NCBI RefSeq assembly: GCF_005937985.2
Contig: NZ_CP042172.1
Span: 3,472,001 to 3,536,000 of the forward strand
Direction: 5' to 3'
DNA from: Arthrobacter sp. KBS0702
GTDB lineage: Bacteria > Actinomycetota > Actinomycetes > Actinomycetales > Micrococcaceae
Length of the DNA stretch: 64,000 nt
Shown here piece after piece: positions 35,143 to 43,250 of the stretch. Made by a program: the position numbers and the translations under genes. Positions within the stretch are counted from its first letter, which is position 1. Each line of letters starts with the position of its first letter. The notes under the pieces are model-generated. The model was not told where the DNA came from. It was given only the letters and a program-made list of their open reading frames with translations, and made no database searches.

Positions 35143-36558
35143 ATGACCCCGCTCGACGAACGCGCAGAATTCCGCTCCGAACACGACCTCCTGGGCGACC
35201 GGGACGTTCCCGCCGGCGCCTACTGGGGCGTCCACACCCTCCGCGCCGTGGAGAACTTCCCCATCACCGGCCAGCCGCTCTCCTCCAACATGTACCTGGT
35301 CCGCGGGCTGGCCGCCGTAAAACTCGCCGCCGCCCGAACCAACCACGAACTCGGACTGCTCGACGCCGAGCGCGCCGGGGCCATCGAGCAGGCCTGCGCG
35401 GATGTCATGAACGGCAAGCTCAGCGAGCAGTTTGTGGTGGACGTGATCCAGGGTGGCGCCGGGACGTCGTCGAACATGAACGCCAACGAAGTGATCGCCA
35501 ACCGGGCCCTGGAAATCCTCGGGCACCCGAAGGGCGACTACGCGCGGCTGCACCCCAACGACCACGTCAACCTCAGCCAGTCCACGAACGACGTCTACCC
35601 CACCGCGGTAAAACTCGGCACGATCCTCGCCGCCCGGGAACTGCTGGAGGCCCTCACGGAGCTCGAAGACGCCTTCGCGGCCAAAGCCCTCGAATTCCGC
35701 ACCGTGGTGAAAATGGGCCGCACCCAGCTCCAGGACGCCGTACCCATGACGCTTGGGCAGGAGTTCGGCACCTACGCCGTCACCATCGGCGAGGACCGGC
35801 TCCGCCTGGCCGAAGCCAAGCTGCTGATCCACGAAATCAACCTTGGCGCCACGGCGATCGGCACCGGCCTGAACGCCCCCGCTGGCTACGCCGAGGCTGC
35901 CTGCCGGCACCTCGCCGAGATTACCGGCCTGCCGCTGGTCACGGCGGTGGACCTGATCGAGGCCACCCAGGACGTCGGGGCCTTTGTGCACCTCTCCGGT
36001 GTGCTCAAGCGGGTGGCCGTGAAACTCTCCAAGATCTGCAACGACCTCCGGCTTCTCTCCTCCGGCCCGCGGGCCGGCTTCGGCGAGATCAACCTGCCGG
36101 CCGTGCAGTCCGGCTCCTCGATCATGCCCGGCAAGATCAACCCGGTCATCCCGGAAGTGGTCAGCCAGGTGGCCTACGAGGTCATCGGCAACGACGTCAC
36201 CATCACCATGGCAGCAGAAGCCGGCCAGCTCCAGCTCAACGCCTTCGAACCGATCATCGTCCACAGCCTCCACAAGAGCATCTCCCACCTGGAAGCCGCC
36301 TGCCGCACCCTCACGGCCCGCTGCGTCCGGGGTATCACCGCCAACACCGAACGGCTCCGCCTCACGGTGGAGCAGTCAATCGGCCTCGTCACCGCCCTGA
36401 ACCCGCAGCTGGGCTACGCGACCGCCACGGCCATCGCGCAGGAAGCCCTCGCCACCGGCAAGGGAGTCGCCGAACTCGTCCTCGAACACCGGCTGCTCAC
36501 CGCCGAGCAGCTCACCGAACTGCTCAGCCCGCAACGCCTGGCCAACCTGAGCAAGTAG
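35143..36558 (+). CDS. aspA: Aspartate ammonia-lyase (aspartase)
   Basis: 471 aa, usual family length. The fumarase/aspartase signature GSSIMPGKINP begins at residue 324 and includes the catalytic Ser. Other conserved blocks: SSNMNANEVIANRALEILG, HPNDHVNLSQSTNDVYPTAVKLG and KMGRTQLQDAVPMTLGQEF. It converts L-Asp to fumarate plus ammonia, linking asparagine use to the TCA cycle. ATG with AAGGA upstream; middle gene of the asparaginase-aspartase-permease set. Confidence 0.93.
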   Translation: MTPLDERAEFRSEHDLLGDRDVPAGAYWGVHTLRAVENFPITGQPLSSNMYLVRGLAAVKLAAARTNHELGLLDAERAGAIEQACADVMNGKLSEQFVVDVIQGGAGTSSNMNANEVIANRALEILGHPKGDYARLHPNDHVNLSQSTNDVYPTAVKLGTILAARELLEALTELEDAFAAKALEFRTVVKMGRTQLQDAVPMTLGQEFGTYAVTIGEDRLRLAEAKLLIHEINLGATAIGTGLNAPAGYAEAACRHLAEITGLPLVTAVDLIEATQDVGAFVHLSGVLKRVAVKLSKICNDLRLLSSGPRAGFGEINLPAVQSGSSIMPGKINPVIPEVVSQVAYEVIGNDVTITMAAEAGQLQLNAFEPIIVHSLHKSISHLEAACRTLTARCVRGITANTERLRLTVEQSIGLVTALNPQLGYATATAIAQEALATGKGVAELVLEHRLLTAEQLTELLSPQRLANLSK

Positions 36559-36585
36559 CGCACCTCCGAACCCCAAAGGATTCCC

Positions 36586-38163
36586 ATGACCTATCCCGAA
36601 ACTGCCCGCGCCCAAAAACCGTCGGCCGAGGACCAGCCAACCCGGCAGCCGGCCATCTCCGACCACACCATTCCGGCGCATGCCCACGCCTCCGAGGCCG
36701 CGCTCCATGCCGAAGACCAGGGTTACCACAAGGGCCTGAAACCCCGGCAGGTCCAGATGATCGCGATCGGCGGCGCCATCGGCACCGGCCTGTTCATGGG
36801 CGCCGGCGGCCGGCTCGCCACCGCCGGACCGGCCCTGATCATCAGCTACGCCCTCTGCGGGTTTTTCGCGTTTATGATCCTGCGCGCCCTCGGCGAACTC
36901 GTGATGCACCGGCCGTCGTCAGGCTCCTTCGTCTCCTACGCCCGCGAATTCTTCGGCGAGAAAGCCGCGTTTGTCACCGGCTGGCTGTACTGGCTGAACT
37001 GGGCCATGACCGCAATCGTGGACATCACCGCCGTCGCGCTGTACATGAACTTCTTCAAGAAGTACTGGGCGCCCATCGCTGACGTGCCGCAGTGGACCTG
37101 GGCCCTGGCCGCCCTGATCCTGGTCCTTGGCCTGAACCTCATCAGCGTCAAAGTGTTCGGCGAGCTCGAGTTCTGGTTCGCGCTGATCAAGGTCGTGGCG
37201 CTCGTATCCTTCCTGATCGTCGGCATCTACTTCGTCGTCTTCGGCACGCCCGTCGCCGGCCAGGAGGTCGGCTTCAGCCTCATTGCGGACCACGGCGGGC
37301 TGTTCCCCAACGGCCTGCTGCCGGCCATCGTGGTGATGCAGGGCGTCGTGTTTGCCTACGCTTCGATCGAGCTGATCGGCACGGCCGCCGGCGAGACCGA
37401 AAACCCGGAAAAGATCATGCCGCGGGCCATCAACACGGTGATCGTGCGCATCGCCGTGTTCTACGTCGGCTCGCTGGTGCTGCTCTCGTTGCTGCTGCCC
37501 TACAGCTCCTACAAGGCCGGCGAAAGCCCGTTCGTGACGTTCTTCGGCTCCATTGGCGTGGACGGCGTGGACGCCATCATGAACCTGGTCGTCCTGACCG
37601 CGGCGCTGTCCTCGCTCAACGCCGGCCTGTACTCCACCGGCCGGATCATGCGGTCCATGTCGGTCTCGGGTTCCGCGCCGAAGTTCGCCGCCCGGATGAA
37701 CAAGGCGGGCGTGCCCTACGGCGGGATCGCCCTCACTGCGGGCGTGGCCGTCCTGGGCGTCATCCTGAACGCCGTGGTCCCGGCCGAGGCCTTCGAGATC
37801 GTCCTGAACGTGGCGTCGCTGGGCATCATCAGCACCTGGGCCATGATCGTCCTCTGCCAGATGCAGCTTGCCCGGCTCGCCGCCCGCGGCGAACTGCTCC
37901 GGCCCGCCTTCCGGATGCCCGGTGCACCGGTTACCGGCTGGATCACCCTCGCCTTCCTCCTGGCGGTGCTGGTCCTGATGGCCTTCGACTCGCCGGTCGG
38001 CACCTGGACAATTGCGTCCCTGGTCATCATCGTTCCGCTCCTGATGCTCGGGTGGCGCCTCTGCAAGCACCGGATCCTGGAAATCGCCGCGGTCCGCGAC
38101 GGCTTCACCGGGCCGTACCCGCTGGTCGCCAACCGTCCTTCGGGGAACTCCGGGGTCGAATAG
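36586..38163 (+). CDS. Amino-acid permease, AnsP-like (APC family)
   Basis: 525 aa. A hydrophilic N-terminus of about 50 residues precedes 12 TM segments. The AAT-family start motif [21 protein letters not shown] and [28 protein letters not shown] are present. Closest in style to L-asparagine permease AnsP. Placed directly after asparaginase and aspartase, it is most likely the asparagine (or aspartate) importer of this operon. ATG with AAAGGA upstream. Confidence 0.87.
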   Translation: MTYPETARAQKPSAEDQPTRQPAISDHTIPAHAHASEAALHAEDQGYHKGLKPRQVQMIAIGGAIGTGLFMGAGGRLATAGPALIISYALCGFFAFMILRALGELVMHRPSSGSFVSYAREFFGEKAAFVTGWLYWLNWAMTAIVDITAVALYMNFFKKYWAPIADVPQWTWALAALILVLGLNLISVKVFGELEFWFALIKVVALVSFLIVGIYFVVFGTPVAGQEVGFSLIADHGGLFPNGLLPAIVVMQGVVFAYASIELIGTAAGETENPEKIMPRAINTVIVRIAVFYVGSLVLLSLLLPYSSYKAGESPFVTFFGSIGVDGVDAIMNLVVLTAALSSLNAGLYSTGRIMRSMSVSGSAPKFAARMNKAGVPYGGIALTAGVAVLGVILNAVVPAEAFEIVLNVASLGIISTWAMIVLCQMQLARLAARGELLRPAFRMPGAPVTGWITLAFLLAVLVLMAFDSPVGTWTIASLVIIVPLLMLGWRLCKHRILEIAAVRDGFTGPYPLVANRPSGNSGVE

Positions 38164-38290
38164 CCTCCGGACCTGCCAGCCCGGGGCGGCGTAACGGAGG
38201 GGACGGGAACGCTGCCGCCGGGTCCGGTTCGCCTAAGCTCAGAGGAAGAAGTTCCACCTGGCTCAGCGACGAACCACCGGGAGACACCTC

Positions 38291-39610
38291 ATGACCAACT
38301 GGCGAATCAGGGATTTCCACTCGGCCGACCTGGACGGGATCCTGCACCTCTGGGAATCCCTCAAGGCCACGAACGTCGAGCCTGTCTACGCGCTCTCCGA
38401 GGTGCTCGCCTCGTGCGAGAAGGACCACGCCGTCGTGGCGGTGCAGGGCGACCAGGTGGTGGGCGCCGCCGTCGGCCGCGCCGCTCACGACCAGGGCTGG
38501 ATCGTCTTCCTGGCCACGCTCCCCGAGTTCCGCGGCCGCGGAATCGGCACCTCGCTGCTGGCCGCCGTCGAAAACCGGATGGCCCCGCACGGGCTGAACA
38601 AGCTCTCCGCTCTGATGCCGGAATCCGAAACCCGCGTCGAGGCCTTCCTGAGCCGCGGTTTCGTGCTGAAGAAGAACCTGCGCTACTTCGAACGGAAGAT
38701 CCCGGTGCAGCGCCAGGAGCTCGAACCGCTGAGCCAGTTGGGTGGCCGGATCCTGGCCCGCGACCTCTGGGAAAACGTCGCCGGCATGCGGAACGAGAAG
38801 GAACTGCTGGAACGTCGGCTGGTCCTGCCGCTGGCCGAGGCCGACCTCGCCGACGAGTACGGCGTTGTCCCGCCGCGTGCGGTGGTCCTGTTCGGGCCGC
38901 CCGGGACCGGCAAGACCACCTTTGCCAAAGCGATTGCCTCCCGCCTGGAGTGGCCGTTCGTAGAGGTCTTCCCGTCCCGGCTCGCCTCCGACCCCAAGGG
39001 CCTGGCCGGCGCCCTGCGTGAGACGTTCCTGGAGATCGCCGAGCTGGAGCACGCCGTCGTGTTCATCGACGAGGTGGAGGAAATCGCCTCGCAGCGCTCC
39101 GGCGAGCCGCCGTCGCCGCTGCAGGGTGTCACCAACGAGCTGCTCAAGATCATTCCAGCGTTCCGCGAACAACCCGGCCGGCTGCTGGTCTGTGCCACGA
39201 ACTTCATCCGGGCCTTGGACTCCGCGTTCCTGCGCCACGGCCGCTTCGACTACGTCATCCCGATCGGCCTGCCGGACCGCCTGGCCCGCGAAGCCATGTG
39301 GCAGCGCTTTATCCCGGTGACGGTGGTGGATGACGTGGACGTGGAGCTGCTGGTGGACCGCACCGAGGGCTTCTCCCCCGCGGACATCGAATACGCGGCG
39401 CGCAGCGCCTCCCAGCGCGCGCTGGAGAGCGCCGTTTACGGAATGGACAGCGACGGCGGCGCTTCCGGCGGCGCTGCCCTCCGGGAGGCAGTCCGGAAGG
39501 GTCCCGTAACCCAGGATTACCTCGACGCGATCGCGGACACCCGGACCACCGTCAGCGCCGAGGTGCAGCAGGAGTTCCTGGAGGACATCGACCTGTTGGG
39601 CCGCGTCTAG
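38291..39610 (+). CDS. GNAT acetyltransferase fused to an AAA+ ATPase
   Basis: 439 aa, two domains in one frame. Residues 1 to about 138 form a GNAT domain with the acetyl-CoA loop LPEFRGRGIGTSLLAAVE and a C-terminal ESETRVEAFLSRGF. Residues about 165-400 form an AAA+ ATPase: Walker A GPPGTGKT (202-209), Walker B VVFIDEVEE (Asp260, Glu261), sensor-1 CATNF, a probable arginine finger in RHGRFDYV, and lid GFSPADIEYAARSA. The AAA part resembles FtsH/CDC48-type classical AAA modules. It could be an acetyltransferase whose target is unfolded or recruited by the ATPase. Monocistronic; substrate unknown. Confidence 0.88.
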   Translation: MTNWRIRDFHSADLDGILHLWESLKATNVEPVYALSEVLASCEKDHAVVAVQGDQVVGAAVGRAAHDQGWIVFLATLPEFRGRGIGTSLLAAVENRMAPHGLNKLSALMPESETRVEAFLSRGFVLKKNLRYFERKIPVQRQELEPLSQLGGRILARDLWENVAGMRNEKELLERRLVLPLAEADLADEYGVVPPRAVVLFGPPGTGKTTFAKAIASRLEWPFVEVFPSRLASDPKGLAGALRETFLEIAELEHAVVFIDEVEEIASQRSGEPPSPLQGVTNELLKIIPAFREQPGRLLVCATNFIRALDSAFLRHGRFDYVIPIGLPDRLAREAMWQRFIPVTVVDDVDVELLVDRTEGFSPADIEYAARSASQRALESAVYGMDSDGGASGGAALREAVRKGPVTQDYLDAIADTRTTVSAEVQQEFLEDIDLLGRV

Positions 39611-39624
39611 TCTTTGGGGCGTCC

Positions 39625-40236
39625 CTACGGCGTGCTGTCGTAGGACAGGTTCTCATAGTCGGTGTCGTCGGCCTCGTCGAGCATGTCGTCGAGCTCCTCC
39701 AGCAGCCACGGATTGATCCGGGCCAGGATCTTGCGGGTTTCCTCGACCGGGACCGCGGCGTAGAGCACCGGCCGGGCATCGGCGTAGCGCGTGACCGGAG
39801 GCTTGTCCGGCCACTTCTCGGCCAGCGCCTGGACCCGTTCGGGCAGGGAGTTGTGCGCGTTGTCGGCGATCTTGACCAGGGTGGCGTCGTGGTCCTCGGC
39901 GATGTAGCGGATCCCGGCCTGGTAGTCATCCGGGTTCTCGTGCAGGCGCTTCGTGACCCGCTCGATGATGTCCACGGCCCGCTCGGAAACGCCCATCTCC
40001 AGCAGCGCCTGCCGGGTCATCGGGGTGTCCTCGGCGATGTCATGCAGGTACCCGGCAATCCGGATGTCGTCATCGAAGTCGGCCAGCGCGTCGCCGACGG
40101 CGATCACGTGTTCGCGGTAGGGCCGCTTAAGCTTGTCCTTCTGCCGGTTGTGGGCCACCTCGGCGAGGACTTTGGCGGTCTCGACGGTAAAACCCGGCCT
40201 CGGGGAGGACGCTTCACGGAACTCTGGTTCTGACAT
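39625..40236 (-). CDS. HD-domain phosphohydrolase, RelA/SpoT-hydrolase-like
   Basis: 203 aa. The HD motif set is seen as PYREHVIAV (His), GYLHDIAEDTPMT (HD plus the ED pair) and LVKIADNAHNS (Asp), in the order of SpoT/MESH1-type Mn-dependent (p)ppGpp hydrolases. It lacks synthetase or TGS domains, so it is at most a small alarmone hydrolase; other phosphate-ester substrates are possible. It lies 9 bp downstream of gluQRS on the same strand, so the two are probably co-transcribed. Confidence 0.8.
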   Translation of the reverse strand: MSEPEFREASSPRPGFTVETAKVLAEVAHNRQKDKLKRPYREHVIAVGDALADFDDDIRIAGYLHDIAEDTPMTRQALLEMGVSERAVDIIERVTKRLHENPDDYQAGIRYIAEDHDATLVKIADNAHNSLPERVQALAEKWPDKPPVTRYADARPVLYAAVPVEETRKILARINPWLLEELDDMLDEADDTDYENLSYDSTP

Positions 40237-40245
40237 GTTTCCAGC

Positions 40246-41142
40246 CTACGCGCCGCGCCCGCCCATCCCCGGCCACACCCACGGCTCCCGGGGCAGGGCG
40301 GCGGGGTCGAAGGCGGCAAGCGCATGGTCCAGGGACCCCGCGGGCAAGCCCAGCGACGCCAACAGCGCATCGCGCACCCGGTCCACGGGGACCCCGGCGG
40401 CGGCGAGGTCGGCCAGCGTAACAGCCCCGTCGCGTTTGGCCAGCCGGGCGCCGTCGGCGTTCACCACCAGCGGCACGTGGGCATATTCCGGAACGGGAAT
40501 ATCTAACAGGGTGGCCAGGTAGGTCTGCCGCGGGGTGGAGGGCAGCAGGTCATCGCCGCGCACCACCTGGTCGACGCCCTGCGCTGCGTCATCCACCACG
40601 ACAGCCAGGTTATAGGCGGTGACACCGTCGTTGCGGCGGAGCACAAAGTCGTCCACGACGCCGGTGAAGCTGCCGTGCAGCACGTCCCGCACGGTTGCCT
40701 CGGCGACGGCCGCGCGGAGCCGGACCGCCGCGGGCCTGACAGCGCGCTTACCGGCCCGCTCGGCCTCGGAAAGGTTCCGGCAGGTGCCCGGATACGCACC
40801 TTGCGGGGCGTGCGGCGCGGACGGCGCCTCCTGGATCTCGCGGCGGGTGCAGAAGCATTCGTAGGTCAGCCCGGCAGCGGCCAGCCGCTCGATCGCCTCC
40901 GCGTAGAGGTGTTCCCGGTCGGTCTGTCGGACGACGCCGCCGTCCCAGCTCACGCCGATCGCCGCCAGGTCGCGGAGCTGCTCCGCCTCGGCGCCGGCCC
41001 GGGCGCGGTCCAGGTCCTCCACCCGCATCAGGAAGCGGCGGCCGGTGGACCGGGCGAAGAGCCAGGCGAGGATCGCGGTGCGAAGGTTCCCCACGTGCAG
41101 TTCGCCGGAGGGGCTGGGGGCGAAACGACCGGCTGTTGTCAT
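40246..41142 (-). CDS. gluQ: Glutamyl-Q tRNA(Asp) synthetase (GluQRS)
   Basis: 298 aa, a shortened GluRS without the anticodon-binding domain. FAPSPSGELHVGNLRTAILAWL contains the HxGN version of HIGH; RLAKRDGAV is the KMSKS equivalent. A zinc-binding insert (ECFCTRREI with later YPGTCRN) is kept. The enzyme charges glutamate onto queuosine at position 34 of tRNA(Asp), so the organism should make or import queuosine; no tgt or que gene is in this window. ATG at 41142. Confidence 0.92.
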   Translation of the reverse strand: MTTAGRFAPSPSGELHVGNLRTAILAWLFARSTGRRFLMRVEDLDRARAGAEAEQLRDLAAIGVSWDGGVVRQTDREHLYAEAIERLAAAGLTYECFCTRREIQEAPSAPHAPQGAYPGTCRNLSEAERAGKRAVRPAAVRLRAAVAEATVRDVLHGSFTGVVDDFVLRRNDGVTAYNLAVVVDDAAQGVDQVVRGDDLLPSTPRQTYLATLLDIPVPEYAHVPLVVNADGARLAKRDGAVTLADLAAAGVPVDRVRDALLASLGLPAGSLDHALAAFDPAALPREPWVWPGMGGRGA

Positions 41143-41166
41143 GGCACCAGCCTATGCGGAGCAACA

Positions 41167-41227
41167 CAAGAGCCCCTCAGCCACCGATGACTTCGGAGAT
41201 CCGACGTCGGGGGCTCAGGGGCTCTTG
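41167..41227. other. Large structured inverted repeat upstream of gluQRS
   Basis: Arms CAAGAGCCCCTCAGCC (41167-41182) and GGCTCAGGGGCTCTTG (41212-41227) pair at 15 of 16 positions. The 29-nt loop itself holds a smaller hairpin TCGGA-GA-TCCGA (41193-41204). It lies 25 bp upstream of gluQRS (minus) and 235 bp upstream of the Lrp gene (plus). It is not a terminator for any gene ending here. Could be an RNA leader structure, a small RNA or a repeat element. The rest of the 319-bp gap shows only the Lrp operator. Confidence 0.55.
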
Positions 41228-41420
41228 CCGTTTGGGTGTGCGGAATGACGATGCGTGAACAAGAGTCAATCAGCGGCGGGCTCCTTGCGGGGGCCTCATC
41301 CGGAGTCCGGGTGGTGTACCGGGGGATCCGTAGCCTTCGGGTGCCGGCGGTGGCCCGCATCCCTTGTTGCCACTATTTGAGCAGGAGCCATACAGTTGGT
41401 GCAACGGGTAAGGTCATTAT

Positions 41421-41435
41421 TGGTCAGACTGACCA
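41421..41435. promoter_or_regulatory. Probable Lrp-family operator
   Basis: TGGTCAG-A-CTGACCA is a perfect 7-1-7 palindrome 27 bp before the proposed Lrp start. A second half site TGGTCAGA occurs at 41463-41470, across the start codon. The spacing of about 42 bp suits cooperative binding by an Lrp dimer or octamer and autoregulation. Inferred. Confidence 0.6.
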
Positions 41436-41461
41436 GATCGCATCACAATGATTGGCAGGAA

Positions 41462-41929
41462 GTGGTCAGATTGCAGCAGCTGGACGCGACGGACCGGCGG
41501 ATCCTCCTCGCCCTCGATGCGGACCCGCGGGTCCCCATCATGGTTCTGGCCCAGAGACTCGGCCTGGCCCGCGGGACGGTCCAGTCCCGCTTGGAGCGGA
41601 TGACGGCGTCGGGCGCGCTACGGCCCAACAGCAGCAGGGTGCTTCCGGCCGCACTGGGCCGCGGAGTGGCGGCGGCGGTGAGTGCAGAGCTGGACCAGAG
41701 CCACCTGAATGAGGCGATCGCCGCGCTGCGGAACATCCCGGAGGTGCTGGAGTGCCACGCGCCCGCAGGCGACACCGACCTGCTGATCCGGGTGGTGGCC
41801 ACGAGCCCGGACGACCTTTACCGGGTCTCCGAGGAAATCCGCCTCTGCCCCGGCATTGTGCGGACCTCGACGAGCATGTTCCTGCGCGAGGTCATCCCCT
41901 ACCGGACCACAGCCCTGCTGGACGGCTAA
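41462..41929 (+). CDS. Lrp/AsnC-family transcriptional regulator
   Basis: 155 aa from GTG at 41462, chosen to match the normal family start just before LDATDRRILLALDADPR. A TTG at 41396 would add 22 atypical residues and place the operator inside the gene. HTH: IMVLAQRLGLARGTVQSRLERM. The C-terminal RAM domain (about 70-150) binds amino acids. No metabolic partner is downstream; the next gene, on the opposite strand, is another Lrp regulator. Confidence 0.88.
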   Translation: MVRLQQLDATDRRILLALDADPRVPIMVLAQRLGLARGTVQSRLERMTASGALRPNSSRVLPAALGRGVAAAVSAELDQSHLNEAIAALRNIPEVLECHAPAGDTDLLIRVVATSPDDLYRVSEEIRLCPGIVRTSTSMFLREVIPYRTTALLDG

Positions 41930-41983
41930 GCCGCCGGGCCTGACACTGCCGCAACCGACATTGCCGCATCAGACACAGCCGGG

Positions 41984-42439
41984 TCACACCGGCGGCCCGG
42001 CGTTCGACTTCAAGTTCTTCATGACCAAGGTGGAAGTCAGCCGCTCGACGCCGGGCAGCGAGGTGAGTTCGGCGTCGTAAAAGCGCTGGTACGCCGGCAG
42101 ATCCTCCGCAATGACCTTCAGCAGGTAGTCCGGTTCGCCGAAGAGCCGCTGGGCCTCGACAATGTTGGGGTTCTCCGCCACGCGGTTTTCGAAGATCTCC
42201 ATCGTGGCGCGGTCCACCTGCCGCAGCGTGACGAAGACAATCGCCTCGAAGCCAAGCCCCACCGCGGCCGGGTCGATGTCGGCGCGGTAACCCCGGATGA
42301 CACCGCTGGCCTCCAGCTCCCGGAGCCTGCGGTGGCACGGCGCCACGGTGAGTCCGACCTTCGCGGCGAGCGCGGTCGCCGTCATTCTCCCGTCTTCGCG
42401 GAGGTAGCGCAAAATACTTCTGTCGATGTGGTCTATCAC
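41984..42439 (-). CDS. Lrp/AsnC-family regulator divergent from a LysE exporter
   Basis: 151 aa. GTG start at 42439 with AAGG 9 nt upstream. HTH: TATALAAKVGLTVAPCHRRLRELEASG. RAM domain about residues 65-145 (VTLRQVDRATMEIFENRVAE, GEPDYLLKVIAEDLPAYQRFY). Divergent from a LysE/RhtB exporter gene across 105 bp. This is the classical arrangement of an amino-acid-sensing activator and its exporter, such as LrpC/BrnFE or LysG/LysE. It likely controls that exporter. Confidence 0.9.
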   Translation of the reverse strand: MIDHIDRSILRYLREDGRMTATALAAKVGLTVAPCHRRLRELEASGVIRGYRADIDPAAVGLGFEAIVFVTLRQVDRATMEIFENRVAENPNIVEAQRLFGEPDYLLKVIAEDLPAYQRFYDAELTSLPGVERLTSTLVMKNLKSNAGPPV

Positions 42440-42466
42440 GCAATAACCTTATCGTCGGCGCGGGAA

Positions 42467-42482
42467 ACTGAGCGAAATCAGT
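42467..42482. promoter_or_regulatory. Candidate operator between Lrp and LysE genes
   Basis: ACTGA-GCGAAA-TCAGT is a perfect 5-6-5 inverted repeat in an A/T-rich stretch of the 105-bp divergent region. Placement is midway between the two starts. Short arms make it only suggestive. Confidence 0.4.
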
Positions 42483-42544
42483 AAACACTTATGGGCGGGG
42501 AATTCCTAGGCTTGTTTCTGTAGCCGCACTTTCAGGAGACCGCC

Positions 42545-43225
42545 ATGAATCCCCAGCTTTTTCTCGCCTTCATTGGCGTCGCCGTGGCCCTCGCCTGCAC
42601 CCCCGGCGTGGACTGGGCCTACTCGATTGCGGCCGGGTTGAGGGAGCGCAGCTTTGTACCGGCGGTTGCGGGCCTGTGCGGCGGCTACGTCGTGCATACC
42701 GCGCTCCTGACCGCGGGGCTTGCCGCCGTCATCACCGGCATGCCCGGGCTCCTCGGCTGGCTCACGGTGGCGGGCGCGGCCTACCTGCTGTGGCTGGGCA
42801 CCGGCACGGTGCGGTCCTGGCGGAGTGCCAGCTTCGGTGCGCAGCCCGTTGCCGGTCCGGCGGCCCCGGCCAACGCGCAGGGCACCGCCCCCGCCAATCA
42901 GTTCCGGATCTTCCTGCAGGGCATGGGTACCAGCGGCATCAACCCGAAGGGGTTGCTCTTCTTTGTCGCCCTGGTGCCGCAGTTCGTCAGCCCGGACGCC
43001 GCGCTGCCGGTGCCGCTGCAGTCCGGCCTGCTGGGCCTCACCTTCGTGCTGCTCGTGGCGGTGATCTACAGCTGCGTGGCCCTGCTGGCCCGCAGGCTCC
43101 TGCACTCCCGGCCCGGAGCAGCCCGGCGGGTGACGCTGGCCAGCGGGGTCATCATGGTGGCCCTGGGGCTGGTGCTCCTGGGCGAGCAGCTGGCTCCGGT
43201 GGTCGCGGGGATTGCCTGGCAGTAG
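42545..43225 (+). CDS. LysE/RhtB-family amino-acid exporter
   Basis: 226 aa, six hydrophobic segments. The N-terminal motif FIGVAVALACTPGVDWAYSIAAGLRER matches the LysE family (usual PGP replaced by TPG). FLQGMGTSGINPKGLLFFVALVPQFVSP is the conserved middle motif. Strong ribosome site (CAGGAGACC). Likely exports a neutral or basic amino acid under control of the divergent Lrp regulator. Confidence 0.88.
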   Translation: MNPQLFLAFIGVAVALACTPGVDWAYSIAAGLRERSFVPAVAGLCGGYVVHTALLTAGLAAVITGMPGLLGWLTVAGAAYLLWLGTGTVRSWRSASFGAQPVAGPAAPANAQGTAPANQFRIFLQGMGTSGINPKGLLFFVALVPQFVSPDAALPVPLQSGLLGLTFVLLVAVIYSCVALLARRLLHSRPGAARRVTLASGVIMVALGLVLLGEQLAPVVAGIAWQ

Positions 43226-43250
43226 CCTCCCGGCATCCGCCCGCAACGGA

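Noticed and set aside
36919..38070. 383-codon open frame antisense to the AnsP-like permease
   Set aside because: Low-complexity His/Asp/Gly/Gln product, typical mirror of a membrane-protein gene.
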